A DNA stretch of 22,369 nt from Clostridia bacterium. GTDB lineage: Bacteria > Bacillota_A > Clostridia > Christensenellales > Aristaeellaceae. Below are positions 1-7,093 of the stretch, in pieces. The first letter of the stretch is position 1; every line of letters starts with the position of its first letter. The translations under genes were made by a program, and so were the position numbers. The notes under the pieces were generated by a model that was given only the letters and a program-made list of their open reading frames with translations, ran no database searches and was not told the origin of the DNA. The stretch covers positions 1-22,369 of the forward strand of contig JAFRJF010000314.1 of assembly GCA_017432405.1 (NCBI GenBank). The letters are read 5' to 3'.

Positions 1-210
1 GGCCGGTTCGGGGGTCGTCGGACCGGGCTTCGCGAAGGACGGGGCGGCCCCGGAGGCCGTCGGCGCGGGTGACTTCGGCGGCTGCTTCGCCGCTGCAGGC
101 GCGGAAGCCGTCGGCCCGTGCTTCGCAGCCGTGGGCGCACTCCAGGAAGCCGTTGGCCCACGCTTCGCCACAGACGGCGCGGCTGTCTTTGGCAGCTGCT
201 TCGCCCCTGC
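1..210 (-). repeat. Degenerate repeats coding an Ala/Pro/Lys-rich tail of the helicase protein
   Basis: The last visible 70 codons of the helicase gene encode variants of a roughly 14-16-residue unit with the core AKxGPTAS or AAKQxPK. At DNA level two clear 42-base units start at 103 and 145 (both begin GGAAGCCGT on the plus strand), and a looser one starts near 52. The tail is low in complexity and positively charged, so it may be a flexible linker or a nucleic-acid-contacting tail. It continues beyond the window, so the number of repeats and what follows are unknown. Confidence 0.7.
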
Positions 211-2817
211 AGGCGCATCATTTTGGGCGGGCGTCCCTGTGCCGTGGGGCTGCCGGGGCGCATTGTGCACCGCCGCCGGGGCCTCCATGCTGGACTGCTG
301 CAATCCGGCCATGGCGTCGTATTCCTCCCGGCTGATGGACGTGGCGTACAGGCCCACCTGGGCGTCGCATTCGTGGCTGTCGATGCCGGTGTAGGTCAGG
401 CTTGCGTCCTCGTAGCGCTTGAACTTGTACACGGCGTCGTTCATCAGCCCCTCGTTGAACACGTTCAGCGACACCAGCAGCTCGAAGTCCTTCACCGTCA
501 GGCCCGTCACCTTGCCGAACAGCTTCGGCTCCAGCGCGGTGATCACGTCCTTCAGGCTGAATTCCCGGTAGTCGGACAGGTACATGAACACCGGCAGGCG
601 GGTGGCGAACTTGATCAGCTTCTCCTGGATCAGCTTGCGCTTGCTCTTGTACTCCTTTTCCTCGTCGGACAGCTCCTTCTTTTCCCGGGGCGTCAGGTTT
701 TCGGCGTCCTTCTTGGCCTTTTTGACGTGCTCGCTCTTGTTGATGATGGTCTGTATGTCCTCGTTGAGGCTGCGGAAGCCCTCGATGCGCATCAGGGCGT
801 TCATGGCGTCGTCGTTGGCCAGCAGTCGGGCCAGGGTGTCGTTGTCCACGTTCACCAGCAGCGCGCTCTCCCAGCGCTTGGCCAGCAGCGTGGCGCTGGT
901 GCCCGCCATGGCGATGTCCAGGATCTCGGCGGCGTTCACCTGGCGCATGGCGCTGCCGTCGTAGGCCAGCACCGGCAGGAACTGTATGAACTCGCCCACC
1001 TTCACCTCCGGGTTGGCCTCGCCGATGTTCAGCCGGCAGCTGTAGTCCGAGATCTGGCGCAGGGCCCGGTCCAGGGCGAAGTCGAACACGTAGCACTCCC
1101 GCTTGATGATCTCCCGGGCGCCGTCGTCGGCGGTCACCTCCCAGGGGCTCTGCACCCGGAAGGCCGCCTGGAAGTAGGTCTCCGGGCTGGACAGGTTGCG
1201 CAGCATGAATATGCCGGTCCAGGGCTTCACGGTCACGCCGGTGGTCAGCTTGCCGCAGGACAGGGTGATGGTCTTCGTCTTCAGCGGGTCGCCGAAGGCG
1301 TCCTCCACCGGGCCCAGGGCCGCCGCGCCGATGCCCGCCTCGGCCCCGGCGCAGACGTTGACCCGGTAATCGTGGTAGAAGGCGTTCTGCCGCTGGGCCA
1401 GCAGGTTCGCCATGGCGTGGCAGCTGGCCACGTTGGGCAGGAACCACAGCGTGTGGGACAGCACGTTCAAAAGCCGGGTGTCGGAGAAGGGCATGGGCGG
1501 CTTCTCCGCGCCCAGCTTCAGCTCGTCCACCGTGGTCTCCAGGTACGCGCCGCGAATCAGGTCCAGCCACTTCTGCACGTAGCTCTCGTACTTGAAGCGG
1601 GCGTCCCTGCCCTTGCCCTCGGCGGTGAAGAACAGGTTCAGGTCGAACTCGTCGAATTCCCCCTGCTTGGCGATGCGCCGGATGCTGTCGGGGATGCGGT
1701 AGGTCAGCATCACCATCCGGGGCAGGGCGGCGTAGGGGTTGTCCGCCCCGGCCCAGGCGGCCTTGGCCCGCTGCTCGTCGGAATAGGTCCAGTTGTAGAT
1801 CTGCTCCTCGATGAATTCGCCGCTGTTCAGCGCCCGGAAGGGGGTGCCGCTGAGGTACAGGTAGTGATTCGTCGTGATGGGCAGCCAGGTCTCGTCCACG
1901 GCGTCGCCCCGGCTGTAGCCGGTCAGGTCCTCCTCGTAGGTGTCCTCGTCGCTCTCGAACAGCTTCTTGGCGCTGTCCCGCCACGCGCCGAAGTGGTATT
2001 CGTCGAAGATCACCAAATCCCAGTTGGTCAGGTGGACCCACTCGTTGTTGGCCTTGATGCCGCCGGTCTCCTTGTTGACGCCCATGAAGTCCTGGAAGGA
2101 GCCGAAGCACACGATGGGGCGGGACTTGTCCGCGGCGCGGTACTGGGCGTCCATGCCCGGCTCGCCGGGGGACTGGGGGCGGGATATGAACTGCCAGCCC
2201 TCGAAATCCACGTGGGTGAGCATGTCCTCCCGCCAGGCGGTCTCCACCGCGGGCTTGAAGGTCAGTATCAGCACCTGGCGAAAGCCCATCTTCCTGGCCA
2301 GCTGGTAGGCGGCGAAGGTCTTGCCGAAGCGCATCTTGCAGTTCCAAAGGAACTTGGGCACGTGCCCCGAGCCCTCGGCGTCCATCGTGCGGTAGTAGGC
2401 GGCGGTCAGGTCCACCGCCTGCTGCTGCTCGGGGCGCATTTTGAAGGCCCGGGTGCGGTTTTCCGCGTTCAGCGTGCGGCTGCGCACGGCGATGACCGCA
2501 GCGCGCACGTCGTCCACCCCGCAGCGGAACCACTCGCCGCCGGCGGATTTCACGCCCTTGCGCTTCAGCATCGCGTGCACGTCCCGGTCGGTGAAGGAGC
2601 CGCCGTCGGGGTACATGGCGCTCTCCCGGAGGAGTATGCGGTAGGGGACCCTGCCGTCCGGGCGCTTGGTGGGATATTGCTGGGAGACCCGCTTGTCCAC
2701 GTCCACCGCCGTGAAGCCCACCTTCAGGCAGCCGGGATAGGCGATGTCGGAGTAGGCGTAGATCATCGGGTGGGCGGCGGGACGGAGATGCGCCAATCTA
2801 TCAAGGGCATCAGGCAT
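1..2817 (-). CDS. GIY-YIG nuclease domain / DEAD-like helicase restriction protein, 3' end outside window
   Basis: This is probably the DNA-translocating and cleaving subunit of a restriction-modification system. The frame is open for 939 codons and runs off the window at base 1. Residues about 17-105 resemble a T5orf172-type GIY-YIG domain: IYAYSD, LKVGFT, a candidate catalytic Arg43, and GEWF at 94-97. A superfamily 2 helicase core follows: Walker A MRFGKT with Lys166, DEYH at 272-275, SGTPF from 323, and a motif VI-like QAAFRVQ with Arg554. A charged helical stretch follows, and the visible end is an Ala/Pro/Lys-rich repeat tail. The start is ATG 2817, which overlaps the upstream methylase stop by 8 bases, so the two genes are probably translationally coupled. 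Composition is very GC-rich (41 of 60 bases at 1021-1080), unlike the adjoining methylase 3' part. Domain calls come from motifs; the cleavage role is inferred. Confidence 0.88.
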   Translation of the reverse strand, partial: MPDALDRLAHLRPAAHPMIYAYSDIAYPGCLKVGFTAVDVDKRVSQQYPTKRPDGRVPYRILLRESAMYPDGGSFTDRDVHAMLKRKGVKSAGGEWFRCGVDDVRAAVIAVRSRTLNAENRTRAFKMRPEQQQAVDLTAAYYRTMDAEGSGHVPKFLWNCKMRFGKTFAAYQLARKMGFRQVLILTFKPAVETAWREDMLTHVDFEGWQFISRPQSPGEPGMDAQYRAADKSRPIVCFGSFQDFMGVNKETGGIKANNEWVHLTNWDLVIFDEYHFGAWRDSAKKLFESDEDTYEEDLTGYSRGDAVDETWLPITTNHYLYLSGTPFRALNSGEFIEEQIYNWTYSDEQRAKAAWAGADNPYAALPRMVMLTYRIPDSIRRIAKQGEFDEFDLNLFFTAEGKGRDARFKYESYVQKWLDLIRGAYLETTVDELKLGAEKPPMPFSDTRLLNVLSHTLWFLPNVASCHAMANLLAQRQNAFYHDYRVNVCAGAEAGIGAAALGPVEDAFGDPLKTKTITLSCGKLTTGVTVKPWTGIFMLRNLSSPETYFQAAFRVQSPWEVTADDGAREIIKRECYVFDFALDRALRQISDYSCRLNIGEANPEVKVGEFIQFLPVLAYDGSAMRQVNAAEILDIAMAGTSATLLAKRWESALLVNVDNDTLARLLANDDAMNALMRIEGFRSLNEDIQTIINKSEHVKKAKKDAENLTPREKKELSDEEKEYKSKRKLIQEKLIKFATRLPVFMYLSDYREFSLKDVITALEPKLFGKVTGLTVKDFELLVSLNVFNEGLMNDAVYKFKRYEDASLTYTGIDSHECDAQVGLYATSISREEYDAMAGLQQSSMEAPAAVHNAPRQPHGTGTPAQNDAPAGAKQLPKTAAPSVAKRGPTASWSAPTAAKHGPTASAPAAAKQPPKSPAPTASGAAPSFAKPGPTTPEPA

Positions 2818-4399
2818 TTTTATCACCACCATTTGAATCCATTGGTCGCATTGTTCTCTCAATTAAGTCAATATCATCATCACTCAATTCAAAGTACTCA
2901 TAGAGCTTCTGATCATTCCAGGTCTCATGAAAATCCATCAACGGGACAAATATGAAATTGTCCTTTGATACATGAACAGATGAATATGTCGCACGAAGCA
3001 AATAACGAGCGAATTTGGTTGATATAAAAGAAACCAAGTTTTTTGCTTCCATTTCTGTATCAAAGAATCCGATATTCAAATAAGAGAAGGAATCAACTTG
3101 TCCGGGGGGTAATATTTGTGGAGTTGATATAGAACGATAACCGTTTTCAGGTTTGATACCTACTTCACCACCCTGAGGTACCATAATAGATATTTTGACT
3201 TTATACTTATCAATTAGATGATAATTCTTTTTAACTTTATTCAAAGATATATAACTGATACTCTGATCATTATATCCTTGGGTATGTAATAGTTTTATAT
3301 CTCCGTTATGATATTCCTTATGCCCCTTCTCTTTTGAAGGAATACCGAATGTATCAATGGGAGAAACAATCTCACTCATGAATCGTGTTGCTTTTTGCTG
3401 AACCATCTTTATTATTCTTATTGCTTCGTTTGAACGAATAAATAGCGTCTCAAATTCGTTAAGTGGTCGAGTGGATGTGCTGACTGAATCACCAGATATA
3501 TTGGTTATTAAACAATCATTCTGAATGTTGTCCCTTTCCCAAAGAAAATAGCATACACCGCCTGCAATATCAACGCCTTGAAAACAGTCTTTTGAATTGA
3601 TGTAATCTACTAGCTTTGTGATATGTTTATCATTTAGCATATCAGACCTAAATTGATTAAGTCCCATACCACCAGAATACCATCTAGCTGGGACTATCAT
3701 GCACAAATAACGAGGAGATAGTTTTTTTGCTTGTTCGATGAATTTATGGTAGATAGGTCTTGCTTGTGTAGCGGATTTTTTTTCTTCTGTTCCACCTCCT
3801 GTTGCAAGTTGATAAGGCGGATTCCCAATAATTACGTCGAATTTCATATTAAAAATCTCCTCAGGCTTGATGGTGTGGATGAACTCATAGGCGTGGGTCT
3901 CGAGGCCGTCTCTCTTTTGGATGCCAAATTGAGTCTCGGACGCGCCGCAGAATTCGCAGCGGCCGTCCTTCCATCGGTGAGGCGTATTTTTGAATCTTAT
4001 ATTGCCCTCCGCGTCGTCGAAGCGGGAGACGGAGTATACGCTGTTGGGGTACTTGGAACAATAGAGGCTGCGGCGGGCCAGCAGGCTGGTCAGTTCGGTG
4101 ATGGCGATGCCGTAGAGTTGGTTGTGGAAGATGTGGTCCACCCGTTCCTGCAAATCCGGAATCTGCCCCTCCAGCCCGATCAGCAGCCGCTTGGCGATCT
4201 CCCGCAAAAACACCCCGCTCTTGCACGCCGGATCCAGAAACTTCGCGCCTGGGTCGCTGAACAATTCCTGCGGCAGCATGTCCAGCATGGCGTTCGCCAC
4301 CTCCGGCGGCGTGAACACCTCGTCGTTGGACAGGTTTGCAATGCAGGAGAGGACGTCGGGGTTGTAGATGGTGTTGTAGAGATTGGGATTGACGGCCAT
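2810..4399 (-). CDS. Eco57I-like N6-adenine DNA methyltransferase
   Basis: Predicted adenine methylase of a restriction-modification system, 529 residues. Motif I is FLDPACKSG (56-62, with Lys60 where Gly is usual) and the catalytic motif IV is NPPY at 193-196. A CxxC pair (CEFCG) lies near residue 150, and the C-terminal half should carry target recognition. I chose ATG 4399 over a TTG 18 bases upstream because GGGAG lies 8 bases before it. It is first in an operon with the GIY-YIG helicase, with which it overlaps by 8 bases. A consensus-like promoter precedes it, and a divergent Xre gene may control it. The gene is a mosaic: from about residue 178 to the stop it is very AT-rich (11 of 60 G+C at 3181-3240), while the 5' third and the helicase gene are GC-rich. 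This suggests replacement of the segment holding the catalytic motif and recognition domain. Confidence 0.92.
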   Translation of the reverse strand: MAVNPNLYNTIYNPDVLSCIANLSNDEVFTPPEVANAMLDMLPQELFSDPGAKFLDPACKSGVFLREIAKRLLIGLEGQIPDLQERVDHIFHNQLYGIAITELTSLLARRSLYCSKYPNSVYSVSRFDDAEGNIRFKNTPHRWKDGRCEFCGASETQFGIQKRDGLETHAYEFIHTIKPEEIFNMKFDVIIGNPPYQLATGGGTEEKKSATQARPIYHKFIEQAKKLSPRYLCMIVPARWYSGGMGLNQFRSDMLNDKHITKLVDYINSKDCFQGVDIAGGVCYFLWERDNIQNDCLITNISGDSVSTSTRPLNEFETLFIRSNEAIRIIKMVQQKATRFMSEIVSPIDTFGIPSKEKGHKEYHNGDIKLLHTQGYNDQSISYISLNKVKKNYHLIDKYKVKISIMVPQGGEVGIKPENGYRSISTPQILPPGQVDSFSYLNIGFFDTEMEAKNLVSFISTKFARYLLRATYSSVHVSKDNFIFVPLMDFHETWNDQKLYEYFELSDDDIDLIERTMRPMDSNGGDKNA

Positions 4400-4446
4400 A
4401 TTCTTCACTCCCAACAAATTATTACTTTGCTAATAGAAGTACAAAT

Positions 4447-4475
4447 ATATTACTATATTTTGGAATGAATTTCAA
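4447..4475 (-). promoter_or_regulatory. Promoter of the methylase-helicase operon
   Basis: On the minus strand TTGAAA (4475-4470) and TAATAT (4452-4447) are separated by 17 bases. This places a transcription start about 40 bases before the methylase ATG at 4399. The region is very AT-rich. Confidence 0.65.
4460..4475. promoter_or_regulatory. Candidate operator dyad over the methylase -35 box
   Basis: TTGGAATGAATTTCAA is an imperfect inverted repeat (6 of 7 arm positions match) that covers the -35 box of the methylase promoter and lies between the divergent methylase and Xre genes. Controller proteins of restriction systems bind such dyads. That the neighbouring Xre protein binds here is inference. 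Confidence 0.35.
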
Positions 4476-4540
4476 TATTTCTACCGCTTTTGACGGCCGA
4501 AATAGTAATCTTTTTGTATATTGGCAGTGGGGTGATTCAG

Positions 4541-4852
4541 TTGTTCAGGCTGGTGTTAAAGGAATTACGTGATATTCACAACGATACACAATCAACACTC
4601 GCTGAAAAACTTGCCGTTTCAAAAACCACAGTCAGCAACTGGGAACAGGGTAAATGTGAACCCGATTTTCGCCAGCTTTGTGAGATATGCAATCTATACG
4701 ATGTCAGCGCGGATTATCTGTTGGGACGGCGGATAGATGATCGGGCATTGAGGAAGCGCCGCTTCGACGCCCTGACAGAGGATAACCAAAGGTTTATTAT
4801 CAAGCTCGAAAACCTCCTGCTGCTGGACCAGCAGCGCCAGACGAAAAAATAA
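4541..4852 (+). CDS. Xre-family HTH regulator, possible controller protein
   Basis: Predicted DNA-binding regulator of 103 residues with a Cro/C1-type helix-turn-helix in the first 65 residues: LAEKLAVSKTTVSNWEQGK followed by CEICNLYDVSADYLLGR. The C-terminal part is helical and of unknown role. The best start is TTG 4541, because GGGGTGA lies 5-8 bases upstream and the HTH family usually begins a few residues before LKELR. An upstream reading frame exists but has no ribosome binding site. The gene diverges from the Eco57I-like methylase across 140 AT-rich bases, an arrangement seen for controller proteins of restriction systems. It also lies just before a toxin-antitoxin pair, so it could equally belong to that module. 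A hairpin begins at its stop codon. Confidence 0.8.
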   Translation: MFRLVLKELRDIHNDTQSTLAEKLAVSKTTVSNWEQGKCEPDFRQLCEICNLYDVSADYLLGRRIDDRALRKRRFDALTEDNQRFIIKLENLLLLDQQRQTKK

Positions 4853-4886
4853 CCGCCAACCAGGCCCATGCCCTGATTGGCGGTTA
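4850..4886. terminator. Hairpin at the end of the Xre gene
   Basis: The arms TAACCGCCAA and TTGGCGGTTA enclose a partly paired CCAGGCCCATGCCCTGA. The stem begins at the Xre stop codon. An A-run precedes the stem but no T-run follows it, so terminator function is likely but not certain. Confidence 0.5.
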
Positions 4887-4911
4887 TCACATACTATGGG
4901 AAGATCCGGCC

Positions 4912-4940
4912 TTGCAATGCGCCCGTATTCATGGTAAAAT
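4912..4940 (+). promoter_or_regulatory. Promoter of the toxin-antitoxin pair
   Basis: TTGCAA (4912-4917) and TAAAAT (4935-4940) are separated by 17 bases, 36 bases before the antitoxin ATG at 4977. The same TTGCAA box followed by TGC is used by the uridine-kinase-like gene promoter at 13378. Confidence 0.65.
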
Positions 4941-4976
4941 GGGATTACAGAAACGCGTCATATGGAGGTGAGTCGC

Positions 4977-5195
4977 ATGGCGATGCCGGCATGGATTCCG
5001 GAAGCGTGGAACCGATTGAACGAAGACAATCAGAAGCAAATCGCCGACTATATGGAATTCTTGCTTTCGCGGCAGGGCGATGCCGTGATGGCACCGAAGA
5101 ATGAGAAGCGCAAGCTCGGATTGTTGGCGGATCGATTTGAGTTTATCGCTGATGATTTCGACGCGCCTCTGGAGGATTTCAAGGAGTACATGTGA
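4977..5195 (+). CDS. DUF2281-type antitoxin, VapB-like
   Basis: Short acidic protein of 72 residues that should neutralise the VapC-like toxin encoded next and probably represses their shared promoter. The C-terminus LADRFEFIADDFDAPLEDF resembles the DUF2281 signature that wraps PIN toxins. The N-terminus (WIPEAWNRLNEDNQKQIADY) is helical. I chose ATG 4977 because GGAGGTG ends six bases before it; the ATG at 4962 overlaps that site. The stop shares one base with the toxin ATG, a standard coupled toxin-antitoxin layout. Composition is close to 50% G+C, lower than the flanking defence genes. The family call rests on the C-terminal motif and on context. Confidence 0.8.
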   Translation: MAMPAWIPEAWNRLNEDNQKQIADYMEFLLSRQGDAVMAPKNEKRKLGLLADRFEFIADDFDAPLEDFKEYM

Positions 5196-5584
5196 TGGGA
5201 TACTTATTGGATACCTGCGCGCTCATCGACATGCTGTTCAATCCGGAAAGACTCTCAGCAAAGGCACGCAATGCGCTTGAGGGAAGCGATCTTCTTATGG
5301 TCAGCATTGCCTCATTCTGGGAGATCATGATCAAACAGCAGATTGGAAAGCTGGGCATTAAGGAAACCAGCGCCCAAGACCTGATGGCGGCCTGTACGAC
5401 GCTTGGCATAGAGGTCTTGCAGACTGAAATAAAGCATATTGACCTGATTCGCAGCTTGCCCCGTTTCAAGGATCACGGCGATCCATTCGATCGCCTGATC
5501 ATCTGCCAGGCGCTGTCGGAAAAGCTGCCAATCATCACTTCGGATGGAAAAATGAGCCGGTACGGCGTCGAAGTCATCTGGTAA
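5195..5584 (+). CDS. vapC: PIN-domain ribonuclease toxin, VapC family
   Basis: Predicted metal-dependent RNase toxin of 129 residues, the normal size for a PIN domain. Candidate acidic residues of the active site are Asp6 in YLLDT, Glu43 in SFWEI, Asp96/Asp99 in GDPFDR, and Asp117 in ITSDGK. VapC toxins cleave tRNA or rRNA; the target here cannot be read from sequence. ATG 5195 is chosen because AAGGAG lies 8 bases upstream; a GTG at 5192 is less well placed. The gene overlaps the antitoxin stop by one base and converges on the small methylase-like gene, with a long perfect hairpin between them. The pair sits in the opposite orientation between two parts of a restriction system, so it could be a later insertion or a stabilising module. 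Confidence 0.9.
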   Translation: MGYLLDTCALIDMLFNPERLSAKARNALEGSDLLMVSIASFWEIMIKQQIGKLGIKETSAQDLMAACTTLGIEVLQTEIKHIDLIRSLPRFKDHGDPFDRLIICQALSEKLPIITSDGKMSRYGVEVIW

Positions 5585-5608
5585 TGCCTGCGGTTTTCAA
5601 AGCATATC

Positions 5609-5670
5609 GCGACATGGGGAGTGTTATCACAGCCATTGTATATGCGCTGTGATAACACTCCCCATGTCGC
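5609..5670. terminator. Bidirectional hairpin with 25-base perfect arms
   Basis: Two 25-base arms (5609-5633 and 5646-5670) are perfect inverted copies around a 12-base loop. The hairpin fills the gap between convergent vapC and the small methylase-like gene, ending 4 bases before the latter's stop. ATTTTA follows on the plus strand. A bidirectional terminator is the simplest reading, but the arms are unusually long and perfect. Confidence 0.7.
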
Positions 5671-5673
5671 ATT

Positions 5674-6384
5674 TTATACCTCCTGTACCTGCCAATACGC
5701 CACCAGCGGGTATTCCCTCAGGGGCTTGGGGATGTGCTCGCCGGTTTCCGGGTCAATCTGCCAGTTGTCGATGGCGTTTGCGCCGGTATCAAAAAGGGAG
5801 TACTGCCGGGCGTCGGCAGTCATTTCATCGCTTTCGCCCATCAGCACGTCCAGCCGGTAGTCCCGGCGCTTGATCAGGCTGCCGGTCACCATGTTCCACT
5901 CGGAGAACACGATGGGCTCGCCGGTGTCGTTGCCATCGGCGTCCACCCGGCGCATGGTCAGCGCGTTGCCGCAGAGCATGTTGCGGGTGAGGATGTAGCG
6001 CACGGCCTCCCGGCAGTCCTCCCGGCATTCGCCCTTGCAGTTTTCAGCGTATTCCCTGTCCCAGATGTCGAACAGGCGCGCCCGGCAGGCCTCCACGTTG
6101 TCCTGCAGGATGTCCACGCCGTAGATGCTGGTGGCGGCCACCACCGCGTATTTCTCGAAGTCGGCGGGGCTCTTTTTGTAGCGGGCCTTCACCGCTGCCA
6201 GCTTGCGCCGCAGGATCTCCGCCAGGAAGTTGCCGTCGCCGCAGGCCGGCTCCAGGAAGCGGCTGTCGATGCGCTCCGTCTCCTGCTTGACCAGGTCCAG
6301 CATGGCGTTCACCTCCCGCTGGGCCGTGAACACCTCGCCGTGGTCCGCCACCCGGGCCCTGGATTTTACCTGTACGTCGGACAT
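5674..6384 (-). CDS. Small methyltransferase-like subunit of the restriction system, no NPPY motif
   Basis: A 236-residue protein resembling the short 'restriction endonuclease subunit M' proteins that accompany Eco57I-like methylases and helicases. It contains RVADHGEVFTAQREVNAML and a SAM-binding motif I, FLEPACGDGNF, near residues 44-54, then YGVDILQDNVEACR as a motif II-like strand. No N/DPPY catalytic motif is present, so it probably cannot methylate alone and may act with the methylase at 2810-4399. ATG 6384 is chosen because GGAGG lies 7 to 8 bases upstream and the conserved MSDVQVKSR opening starts there; an in-frame extension to 6462 overlaps the ATPase remnant. It lies 13 bases after that remnant and probably depends on the promoter at 7029. 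It is separated from the other restriction genes by the Xre/VapBC module. Confidence 0.82.
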   Translation of the reverse strand: MSDVQVKSRARVADHGEVFTAQREVNAMLDLVKQETERIDSRFLEPACGDGNFLAEILRRKLAAVKARYKKSPADFEKYAVVAATSIYGVDILQDNVEACRARLFDIWDREYAENCKGECREDCREAVRYILTRNMLCGNALTMRRVDADGNDTGEPIVFSEWNMVTGSLIKRRDYRLDVLMGESDEMTADARQYSLFDTGANAIDNWQIDPETGEHIPKPLREYPLVAYWQVQEV

Positions 6385-6397
6385 ATCGGGCCCTCCT

Positions 6398-6977
6398 TTA
6401 TTTATCCAAAAGCCAATCGGACAGATTGTGGATCCTGATGCCCTCATAGTCATAGGATTCATGACGGGTGTTGGCCAGGATCAGCTTGGGATAGGCGTCC
6501 TTGATTCTCAGCAGGGGATCGTATTCCCGCATGAAGGTCTCCGGACGGGAAATGTCGTCGCTGACCTGGATATAGGTTTTTTCATCCCCGCGCAACGCGA
6601 CGAAATCAACTTCCTTTTGGTACAGCTTGCCGATATAAACCTCATATCCGCGTCGCATGAGCTCTATACAGACGATGTTTTCGTACATTCGCCCATAGTC
6701 AAGGTTTCGCCTGCCGAGCTTTGCGAATCGGAAACCGGTATCGTTCAGGTAATACTTCACGGAGCGCATGGTACTCCTTTAAGGCCTCATACTTAAGGTC
6801 GAAAAAGTCGACGTATACGATATTCGCATTTGCGTCGAGCGCTTCGATCCTGCGAATATATGCCTTCATAAGCTCAGACTTTCCGCTGCGCCGAATCCCT
6901 GTAATGATTTTGATGTCCGGGGTTCCCATGAGATCGAGGAGCCGCTGCATATAGGCCGGTCTTTCTATATAATTCAT
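6398..6977 (-). pseudogene. Remnant of an AAA_14/DUF4143-type ATPase, internal deletion with frameshift
   Basis: Two pieces of one ATPase lie in different frames. The first (from ATG 6977) has about 74 matching residues, including the P-loop GIRRSGKS with Lys33 and [19 protein letters not shown]. The second (from near 6769 to 6398) holds the family's C-terminal part: [52 protein letters not shown]. Intact relatives are about 380-430 residues, so around 200 residues, including Walker B, are missing. The junction lies near 6755-6767. The remnant follows a near-consensus promoter and precedes the small methylase-like gene by 13 bases, so it may now serve mainly as a transcribed leader. A short C-terminal product from ATG 6769 cannot be excluded. 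Confidence 0.85.
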
Positions 6978-7028
6978 GGCGTCACTTCCGAAACTGAATT
7001 TTTTTTAAATTTTCGCACCTGTGACCGA

Positions 7029-7057
7029 AGTATACATGAAATCGTCGCCGATGTCAA
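7029..7057 (-). promoter_or_regulatory. Near-consensus promoter ahead of the ATPase remnant
   Basis: On the minus strand TTGACA (7057-7052) and TATACT (7034-7029) are separated by 17 bases. It is placed to transcribe the broken ATPase and the small methylase-like gene behind it. Confidence 0.75.
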
Positions 7058-7093
7058 TGGGTCGGCATGCCCAAGGCAGGCGGCTCCTCGTCC

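Noticed and set aside
218..2533. Minus-strand open frame of 771 codons
   Set aside because: It is out of frame with the helicase motifs and is Arg/Gly/Pro-rich, typical of a shifted frame in GC-rich coding DNA.
118..2955. Plus-strand open frame of 945 codons opposite the helicase gene
   Set aside because: It mirrors the GC-rich helicase gene. The product is rich in His, Val, Gly and Gln with no family motif, while the minus frame carries clear helicase motifs.
4490..4522. Promoter for the Xre gene from TTGACG (4490) and TATATT (4517)
   Set aside because: The spacer is 21 bases, too long for a standard sigma-A promoter; the true promoter of this gene is not clear.
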